A stretch of 64,000 nt of DNA, from contig CM047815.1 of the NCBI GenBank assembly GCA_026214975.1, forward strand, positions 66,099,852-66,163,851, in the 5' to 3' direction. Below the pieces are notes generated by a model, which had not been told where the DNA came from, did no database searches, and was given only the letters and a program-made list of their open reading frames with translations. A program made the position numbers and the translations under genes. This document shows positions 56,328-64,000 of the stretch, in pieces. Origin of the DNA: Gentiana macrophylla. Lineage: Eukaryota; Streptophyta; Magnoliopsida; Gentianales; Gentianaceae. How positions within the stretch are numbered: position 1 is the stretch's first letter; each line of letters starts with the position of its first letter.

Positions 56328-58229
56328 TGTTGGATGTAATCTCGCCGGACGGATCTAGATCCGCCCGATTACACAACGGAATAAACAAGAGGATCACGAT
56401 CATACAAAATTAAACTACATAATTTAAGATATACCTACAAGAAGGTGAGATCTACTTACCAATCATAAAGGAAGAACTCGAAGATTGAGAAGCCGAGATC
56501 CGAATAGTTGAGATGCCACGATCTTCCGATGTGTATCTCCTAGAAACAATCGGTGGATGTTGATGTTGACTCAACATTGATTTCGTGCTTGAGTTGGAGG
56601 GCTCTCCCTGCATCCATCGAGTCAAGTAATTCGATATCGGAAATTTATCCGCCCCCTATCTCATGCCATGCTTCTTCTTCCTTGATGCTTGACCTCATTG
56701 ATATGCTACCCGGAAAATCCCGAAGATTTTCCCAACTCTAAACCCTAAGCTTGGCCGAAAATTCCTAGCTTATTTTGGTGTGTATATGTCGTGTATTGTG
56801 ATGGTAGAAAAGGCTTAGGAGAACTCTCTTTATATAGGAGAGAAATCCTTGTCCTCCAAGGATTTAATAATTAATACAAAATCAATTATAATAATCTTTT
56901 TCCATAAAAGATACTCCTAGAATAATCTAGAATATTTAAGGATCAATCTAATATATTTTCCATAATTAATTATTTAACAAATAAACAATTAATCACATGT
57001 CTTATAATTATCAAGAAAACTATTTCCTTGATAATTACCAAGACACAAAACAGGCCCCTAATACTAGAAAATAAGGGTTCGCACGAAATTTCGCATAATG
57101 GGCCGAGTCCACGAAAAATGTCTTTTCCATGTATTTTATTATGTAGTCCAATAAATAATAAATCGCACATCAATTTAATAGTCCAACTAATTAATTATTA
57201 TTTGAGGCCAAACGTCAAGAAACATATGCATGTTATGAGCCACATCGGGGACCATGGACCTATAACCAGTAGCTACAATAAATTAAATAAAATTATTCAT
57301 CGAACAGAACAATTCTTATTCAATCTTGCAATTCCGGGATTACGCCACCATAAACCTGAACCTGAACTCTATCGATTATAGATATATACTTACACTCTAA
57401 TCACTGAGTCGATAAGCGTCCATTGATATAATCATTACATACGGATAAATCCTCCATAGACTGTTCGTTTTGATTCGGGATATTTCTGTAAACCCTTCTC
57501 AAAACATCTTATCCTTATTTACCATTAACCCACCCCCTAGTGATCAATTAGTTCATAACTAATATAATATGAACTGGGCCCATCGATTAGTTTCTTGGAT
57601 TAACAAATAAGGGAACTGTCTGTCTACTACCCGCAGGAAGGGATGAATTCCATATCGGTGAAGTCACAGACTACTCACTCATTCCAGAATAGAGCCAACG
57701 AGAAGTGTTCAGATCACATGTATCCAAGTGATCCTTAACCAACACATCAAACCCTACTTTGAACCAAGCAGTAGACTGTGATCACATCAGGATTGAGATT
57801 AATCCATATATGATCATCTTGTGATTCGATAAGATTTCTCGATCACAGAATTATATCGAGAACTCAAATCAAATCGGTCCAGTTCTATATGATAGACATC
57901 ATATATAAATGCCCCACCAGGTACCCTATACTTACGGTTCGGATAAGACGGTCACACCGTTAAGTGTTCTGGGCGCATTATTGGTATATTAATCACAAGA
58001 CCCATACTCTGATTAAATTCATGACGGACTAACTAGTTTTAAGCATTTCATCACTAACTCAGTCCTCGTGTGTATGCGATACACTAAGTTATGTGATTAC
58101 ATACCGATATACTTCGGGTTTTCAGCAGTGTATAATATAAGCATAAATGCAAATAATAAAATGAATATATATTGTCATTTATTTAAATAAAACAATTACA
58201 AAATTGTCTTTTGGGCACTACACCTAACA
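56328..58229 (-). repeat. 3' LTR of copia C
   Basis: TGTTGGATG...CCTAACA. On the minus strand it opens TGTTAGGTGTAGTGCCC after the polypurine tract CAAGTGGGAGAT. A TATATAAA box lies at 56829-56836 (minus strand). It is diverged from the LTR at 1-1424. Confidence 0.9.
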
Positions 58230-58446
58230 ATCTCCCACTTGCACGATAGGCAAGTGATTAATTGTTTTAGATCACACCCTATATCTATATTACAACAAAC
58301 TGCATCTCCCACTTGCTCTAAAGCAAATGAGTCATGTCCCTAATACCCATATTCTCCAAATGCCTGTTGAAGACTTCTAACGGCAATGTCTTGGTGAAAG
58401 GATCAGCCAGGTTGTCTTCAGAGGGGATTTTCTGTACGGAAATGTC

Positions 58447-58985
58447 TCATCGTTGAACAATTTCTCTGATCAAATGGTACTTTCGCTCTATATGCTTTGA
58501 CTTACGATGACTACGGGGTTCCTTTGAATTTGACACAGCCCCATTGTTGTCACAACAGAGACATATCGGATCGTTGTGATTTGGGATTACTCCTAAACCA
58601 CCCAGGAACTTCTTCAGCCAAACTGCTTCCTTAGCTGCCTCAGAGGCAGCTATGTATTCGGCTTCCATAGTTGAATCAGCTGTACAAGATTGCTTTACGC
58701 TTCTCCAAATGACTGCACCGCCTCCGAGAGTAAACACCGAGCTAGAGGATGATTTCAAATCATCTCTATCCGACTGGAAGTCAGAATCAGTGTACCCTTT
58801 TATATCCATGTTTGCACCCGAATATACGAGCATATAATTCCTCGTTCTCTTCATATATTTGAGGAGATTCTTTACTGCTATCCAATGTTCCATTCCTGGA
58901 TTGGACTGATAACGGCTGACGATTCCAACGCCATAACAGATGTCCAGTCTAGTGCACAACATTGCATATATTAGACTACCAACAG
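58447..58985 (-). pseudogene. Copia C RNase H, extra copy
   Basis: The duplicated copy starts near MLCTRLDICYGVGIVSRYQS and ends HLIREIVQR. RNase H motifs YTDSDFQSDRDDLKSSSS, STMEAEYIAAS and CDNNGAVSNSK are present. With no reverse transcriptase in front of it, it cannot be expressed as part of pol. Confidence 0.85.
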
Positions 58986-59942
58986 CCGAAGCATATGGGC
59001 ACTCTTCCCATAGCCTCTATTTCTTCAGGAGTCTGAGGACCCTGTTTCTTAGAGAGGTGAACGCCATGACGGGCCATTGATCAGTTTCTAGGATTAACAA
59101 ATAAGGGAACTGTCTGTCTACTTCCCGCAGGATGGAATGGATTCCATATTTGTGAAGTCACAGAATACTCACTCATTCCAGAATAGAGCCAACGAGAAGT
59201 GTTCAGATCACATGTATCCAAGTGATCCTTAACCAACACATCAAACCCTACTTTGAACCAAGCAGTAGACTGTGATCACATTAGGATTGAGATTAATCCA
59301 TATATGATCATCTTGTGATTCGATAAGATTTCTCGATCATGGAATTATATCGAGAACTCAAATCAAATCGGTCCAGTCCTATATGATAGACATTATATAT
59401 AAATGCCCCAATAGGTACCCTATGCCGACGGTTCTGATAAGACGGTCACACCGTTAAGTGTTCTGGGCACATTATTGGTATATTAATCATGAGACCCATA
59501 CTCTGATTAAATTCACCACGGACTAACTAGTTTTAAGCATATCATCACTAACTCAATCCTCATGTGTATGCCATACACTGAGTTATGTGATTACATACTG
59601 TTATACTTAGGGGTTTCAGCAGTGTATAATATAAGCATAAATGAAAATAATAAAATGAATATATAATTCTGTCATTTATTTAAATAAAAAAATTACAAAA
59701 TTGTCTTTTGGGCACTACACCTAACAATCTCCCACTTGCACGAAAGACAAGTGATTAATTGTTTTAGATCACACCCTATATCTATATTATAGCAAACTGC
59801 ATCTCCCACTTGCTCTAAAGCAAATGAGTCATGTTATAATACCCATATTCTCCAAATGCCTGTTGAAGACTTCTAACGGCAATGTCTTGGTGAAAGGATC
59901 AGCCAGGTTGTCTTCAGAGGGGATTTTCTGTACGGAAATGTC

Positions 59943-60528
59943 TCATCGTTGAACAATTTCTCTGATCAAATGGTACTTTTGCTCTATATGCTTTGACTTG
60001 CGATGACTACGGGGTTCCTTTGAATTTGACACAACCCCATTGTTGTCCCAATAGAGACATATCGGATCGTTGTGATTTGGGATTACTCCTAAACCACCCA
60101 GGAACTTCTTCAGCCAAACTGCTTCCTTAGCTGCCTCAGAGGCAGCTATGTATTCGGCTTCCATAGTTGAATCAGCTGTACAAGATTGCTTTACGCTTCT
60201 CCAAATGACTGCACCGCCTCCGAGAGTAAACACCGAGCTAGAGGAAGATTTCAAATCATCTCTATCCGACTGGAAGTCAGAATCAGTGTACCCTTTTATA
60301 TCCATGTTTGCACCCGAATATACGAGCATATAATTCCTCATTCTCTTCATATATTTGAGGAGATTCTTTTCTGCTGTCCAATGTTCCATTCCTGGATTGG
60401 ACTTATAACGGCTGACGATTCCAACGCCATAACAGATGTCCGGTCTAGTGCACAACATTGCATACATTAGACTACCAACAGCCGAAGCATATGGGCACTC
60501 TTCCCATAGCCTCTATTTCTTCAGGAGT
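59943..60528 (-). pseudogene. Copia C RNase H, in place
   Basis: It follows reverse transcriptase directly but in another frame. A stop after KKQGP (60529) and a slip around 60470-60500 separate them. Motifs are as in the extra copy: YTDSDFQSDRDD, STMEAEYIAAS and DNNGVVSNSK. The CDNN cysteine is Trp here (LYWDNNG). Confidence 0.85.
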
Positions 60529-61590
60529 CTAAGGACCCTGTTTCTTAGAGAGGTGAACGCCGTGACGGGTTGGTAGAAAACCCTTCCTTGCGTTCTCCAT
60601 GCTATATCGTGCCAACACCTTATCAATATAAGATGCCTGGGACAGAGCTAACATCTTGTTCTTATGATCCCTTATAAGTTGGATCCCTAGAACATAATTC
60701 ACCTCTCCTAAATCTTTCATTTGGAATTGGACCCAACTTTTTACATCAGACAACATACCCTTATCATTTCCGATTAACAGAATATCGTCAACGTACAACA
60801 CTAAGAATGCAACCTTATCTTTGATGGCTTTCTTGTATACACAAGCCTCATCAAAGTTTTGTTCAAAATCATATGATTTAATGGTCTCATCAAATCTATG
60901 ATTCCAAGACCGAGAAGCTTGCTTCAACCCATAAATGGATCTTAGCAACTTGCACACCTTGTGCTCTTGGCCTTGCTCGATAAATCCTTCTGTTTGCTGC
61001 ATATATATTTCCTCGTCAATGAAGCCATTTAGAAAGGCTGTCTTAACATCCATCTGCCAGATTTCATAATCTATGCATGCAACAATCGAAAGGAGGATCG
61101 GGATGGATTTCAGCATGGCCACAGGGGAGAAGGTCTCTTCGTTGTCTATACCCTCTCTGTGTGTGTAACCCTTGGCTACAAGCCGTGCTTTAAAGGTTTG
61201 AACCTTCCCATCAACTCCTCGCTTTCTCTTGTAGAGCCATTTGCTACCTATGGGTTTGACACCCTCAGGGCAATCTACAAGTTTCCAGACTGAGTTAGAG
61301 TACATAGACTCCATCTCTTGATTCATCGCATCAACCCATTTTCCCTTGTCACGATCATCCATGGCCCTCCGAAAGGACGCTGGATCATCTTCCAATCTAT
61401 CAGAGACGGCTATGTTCACCTCTGATTGCATCCCATACCGAATTGTTGGCCGAACCACTCTCTCAGTACGCCTGGGTGGAACAAGATTTTCTGGGTTGAT
61501 AGGTGCATTCATTGTTTTGTTGTTAGTGACACTAGGTGTCACCAGTGGTCTGACCTCGTCAGAAAGTAACTCCTCAAGTACAATTTTACT
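60529..61590 (-). pseudogene. Copia C reverse transcriptase
   Basis: An open 337-codon frame. A linker (VRPTIRYGMQSE) leads to DKGKWVDAMNQEMESMYSN, then VKPIGSKWLYKRKRG, FKARLVAKGYTHREGIDNEE, MDVKTAFLNGFIDEEIYM, IYGLKQASRSWNHRF, and the catalytic YVDDILLIGND, with DLGEVNYVLGIQLIRD at the end. The catalytic Asp residues are all present. Confidence 0.9.
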
Positions 61591-62669
61591 TTAATTTTTG
61601 AAGTCTGCCATATATTGATCTTCCAAAAACGTGGCGTTAGTAGAAACTATCACCTTGTTATCTTCCGGATCATAAAACAGACCTCCACGTGTTCCTTTAG
61701 GGTACCCTACAAACAAACATACTTTCGTACATTTTTGTAGTTTTGTAGTCTTGTCTTCCAGCACATGTGCAGGACATCCCCAAATACGGAAGTGACTTAT
61801 GCTTTCACGACGTCCTCTCCACATTTCGAAAGGTGTCTTTTCGACAGACTTTGACGGTACTACATTCAGTATGTATACCGCTGCTTGTAAAGCATATCCG
61901 TAGAAGGAAATCGTTAGCGAGGCATAGCTCATCATAGACCTGACCATGTCTATCAAAGTTCTGTTTCTCCTTTCAGCAACTCCGTTTTGCTGAGGTGTCC
62001 CGGGCGTAGAACGTTGAGAACAAATCCATGTTCAATTAGATAGTCAGTGAATTCAGTATCTAAGTACTCTCCTCCGCGATCAGAGCAAAGGCATTTCAAA
62101 GACTTGCCCAGTTGCCTTTCGGCTCCTGCTTGGAATTCCTTAAACTTTCCAAAAGTTTCGGATTTCCGATGCAGCAGATAAACATAACCGAATCTCGAGT
62201 AGTCGTCGATGAAAGTCACAAAGTACTCGAATCCGCCTCTAGCTTGCACATTCGTCTGACCATAAAGGTCTGATTGTACTAACTCTAGAGGTTCTTTAGC
62301 CCTATTTCCCTTTGATGAGAAGGGACGCTTAGTCATTTTTCCCTCCAGGCAAGATTCGCAGATCGGTAACGAGTCAACAGATAAATCTTTTAAGGAATCA
62401 CCCTTAGCCAGTCGTTTGAGTCTTTCCAAGGAAATATAACCTAGCCTAAGGTGCCAAAGATATGTTTTATCTTCTTTTTGAGAAACTTTCTGCCTTTTAG
62501 CAGATTGTTGATGTGCTACTTTAAATATTTCAGTGTTAAGCAATGGAGCATGCGTTGGTTTAATAAAATACAATATGTTTTCCAGTATTGTAGAACACAA
62601 ATTAAAACCATTTCTGGAAATAATAAATTCATCATTCACAAAGGAAACTGAATACATTTGTTCTTTCAA
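61591..62669 (-). pseudogene. Copia C integrase
   Basis: In the pre-integrase region the usual second His is Tyr (LWHLRLGYISLERL), and CESCLEGKMTKRPF follows. The core has Asp in LVQSDLYGQTN and Asp in CSDRGGEYLDTEF. A frame slip near 62010 separates the third motif: TPQQNGVAERRNRTL (Glu present) is read in a different frame from the first two. The C-terminal module (GYPKGTRGGLFYDPEDNKVIV) ends at 61591. Confidence 0.85.
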
Positions 62670-62735
62670 TGCTGAAACGGAATCAAATTCCTACGGAAGT
62701 TTGGAATAAAATAAACATGGTCTAATTTTAGAACT

Positions 62736-62933
62736 TTATTGCCAAAAAAAAAAATCAACAGCTCCCACTGCTTTAGCTGAAACAAGCGCTCCGGTGCCAA
62801 CTCTCATCACTTGAGTACCTTCCTCTAGCTCCTCAAACGAACTAAGGATCTGCAAAGAAGAACATACATGGTTAGTAGCTCCAGTATCCAGTATCCAAGT
62901 TGATACATCTTTAGCTACATTAAAGGATTCCAA
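62736..62933 (-). pseudogene. Copia C protease
   Basis: The active site VSTWILDTGATNHVCSS is followed by VMRVGTGALVSAKAVG, the glycine-rich strand of copia proteases. The region ends in an A/T-rich slip near 62740-62750 (run of A). Confidence 0.8.
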
Positions 62934-62939
62934 GACAAG

Positions 62940-63793
62940 TAATTCCGAATTACCTTTCTTATCCTTCCCATTCCTAGCTTTGACATTTCCATCCTTTACG
63001 TCTTTCAGATATGCTGGACAGTGACGACGCCAATGTCCTATCTTTTTACTGTAAAAGCACTTCCCTTTAGGTTTGGAGGATTGGTCTGTTTGGCCTTCTT
63101 CTTTATAGGTTTTGGTTTAGGCATAGTAACATGTTTAGACTTGGTCTTGGCCTTATGGCCAGAGTTCGACGCCTTGGCTTCAACCATATTGGCTTCCGCC
63201 TTCTTTTCCCCTTCTTTGCCTCTGTTGTTAGATGAGAGAGCTTCGAAGACTTGCAGTTCTTTGATCAACTGTGGCATGTCAAACTTGAGTTTGTTCATGA
63301 CATAGTTAGTCTTGAACTGTAGGAAATCAGGTGTAAGTGATTCAAGAATCATAGACACCTGAGTAGCATCGTCAAACTTTGACCCATGAGTTTCGCAGAT
63401 CGGTAAAGTAGTTGATCATGTTCATGACATGACCGATTCTGATCGACCTCTCCTCATTTTAGCGTTAATGGCCATCCTCACTGCTTCGTGCCTTGCTTGA
63501 TCAGAAGGGGCGCCAAACCTGGAGTATAAGTGCTGCATGATTTCTCGTGTACTCTTAAAGCCTTCAAGTTTGGTCCTAATGACCTCCGACACTGATGCTA
63601 AGATGATACCGCGCGCCTTATTATCCGCTTCAATCCATTTTTGATGGTCGTCTTTAATGGATTTAGACGGGTTCTGTACGGGAAGTACATGGCATTCCAA
63701 AGTCAAAACAAATTGCGCGTTCTCAAAGATAAGTACCACGTTCAGGTTATATACTTTTCCACTTTCCAAAGTTGTTACCATTAAGTTTATCAT
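62940..63793 (-). pseudogene. Copia C gag with altered zinc knuckle
   Basis: The N-terminal part (63422-63793) has the UBN2-type pattern (WIEADNKARGIILASVSEVI, STREIMQHLYSRFGAPSDQA). The middle continues at 63038-63358 (MILESLTPDFLQFKTNYVMN) with a Lys-rich tail. The knuckle at about 63015-63060 reads C-F-Y-S-K-K-I-G-H-W-R-R-H-C: the second of three Cys is Ser (AGT, 63050-63048). A frame change lies near 63360-63420. Confidence 0.8.
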
Positions 63794-64000
63794 TCAATAA
63801 TAAGGAAAGTTGCGACGACATGATTGCTGAAAATAAAATGACAGAAATTAAATTCAAAACACTACTAGATAAATTTTAGGAATTATAAACTTTAAAAAAA
63901 GTCTATTCTACCATTCCAAGGATTTGCCTCGCATCGTACCGCCGCCTAGGGGGTCGGTATCAGCACGATGATGGTTAAACTGAGACAATCTCTCTCGATG
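63794..64000 (-). other. Leader of copia C
   Basis: Non-coding sequence upstream of gag on the minus strand. It holds an A-rich stretch (63890-63900) and a GC-richer end (63925-63960). No primer-binding site or LTR start is visible before the window ends. Confidence 0.4.

Larger units (their letters stand above)
57576..60567 (-). repeat. 1.5-kb tandem duplication in copia C
   Basis: 57576-59070 and 59071-60566 are near-identical copies, each with part of the LTR, the polypurine tract and the RNase H region. Unit length is about 1495. At the internal junction (about 59071) coding sequence GTGACGGG passes straight into LTR sequence GGGCCATTGATCAG. At the outer ends the same GGG is found in GAACTGGGCC (57576) and GTGACGGGTT (60567). 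The copies differ by a few percent. Confidence 0.85.
56328..64000 (-). mobile_element. Copia C: Ty1/copia element, 5' end beyond the window
   Basis: From right to left: gag, zinc knuckle, protease, integrase, reverse transcriptase, RNase H, polypurine tract and 3' LTR, all on the minus strand. The 3' LTR is 1902 bases. A ~1.5-kb segment covering the RNase H end and part of the LTR is present twice. Frame slips and stops occur in integrase and between reverse transcriptase and RNase H. 63794-64000 is leader sequence without a visible primer site or LTR. Confidence 0.85.

Overview
The window is nuclear DNA of a flowering plant, most likely a eudicot; the species cannot be told from the sequence. 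The evidence is the content: AT-rich DNA, short introns, Ty1/copia and Athila-like Ty3/gypsy elements, a plant-specific plant mobile domain (PMD) gene and Mutator-like (MULE) transposases. Only one gene, at 8055-9186, looks like an ordinary host gene. Almost everything else is a stack of transposons inserted into each other. Most element genes carry stops or frameshifts; some of the homopolymer frameshifts could be assembly error.

Left edge (1-6030): three nested minus-strand retroelements. A copia pol (copia A, 3380-6030) is cut in its reverse transcriptase by the LTR of a tRNA-Asp-primed gypsy-like element (F, LTR 1719-3379). The gag start of F (1425-1514) is cut in turn by a copia LTR (1-1424) of the same family as copia C at the right edge. 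6034-8054 holds a ~150-bp tandem duplication, a hAT-type MITE (6369-6866) and a second ~170-bp duplication ahead of the host gene. That gene has five exons, three of them near-copies of one 75-78-bp exon, and three of its four introns read best as GC-AG introns.

Middle left (9766-24666): a 14.9-kb MULE-like element. Matching ends (GGGTTYTATTGRCACCCC) are flanked by an imperfect 9-bp target duplication. It encodes a FAR1-like/MULE/SWIM transposase that runs into an OTU cysteine-protease region (plus strand), and a convergent PMD gene (minus strand). Three arrays of short palindromes with core AACGTC...GACGTT lie near the two 5' ends and between the two 3' ends. A MITE (9794-10712) splits the left terminus, and a non-coding LTR element of LARD type (14374-19995, exact 5-bp duplication ATGGA) splits the OTU region.

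Middle right (24667-56327): remains of a second, MuDR-type MULE (transposase N-terminal part 42720-43652; a divergent coiled-coil reading frame 25762-26214; an unknown exon near 55952-56117). It is split by copia D (26947-42718) and copia B (43786-55719). Copia D is broken by an Athila-like gypsy (E, 28345-39118), which carries a hAT-type MITE (35028-35819). The E/D right junction shows a deletion. Copia B is a long Sirevirus-like element with an extra reading frame downstream of pol.

Right edge (56328-64000): copia C on the minus strand, with its 3' LTR, pol and most of gag. A 1.5-kb segment spanning LTR and RNase H is tandemly duplicated. Its 5' LTR lies outside the window.
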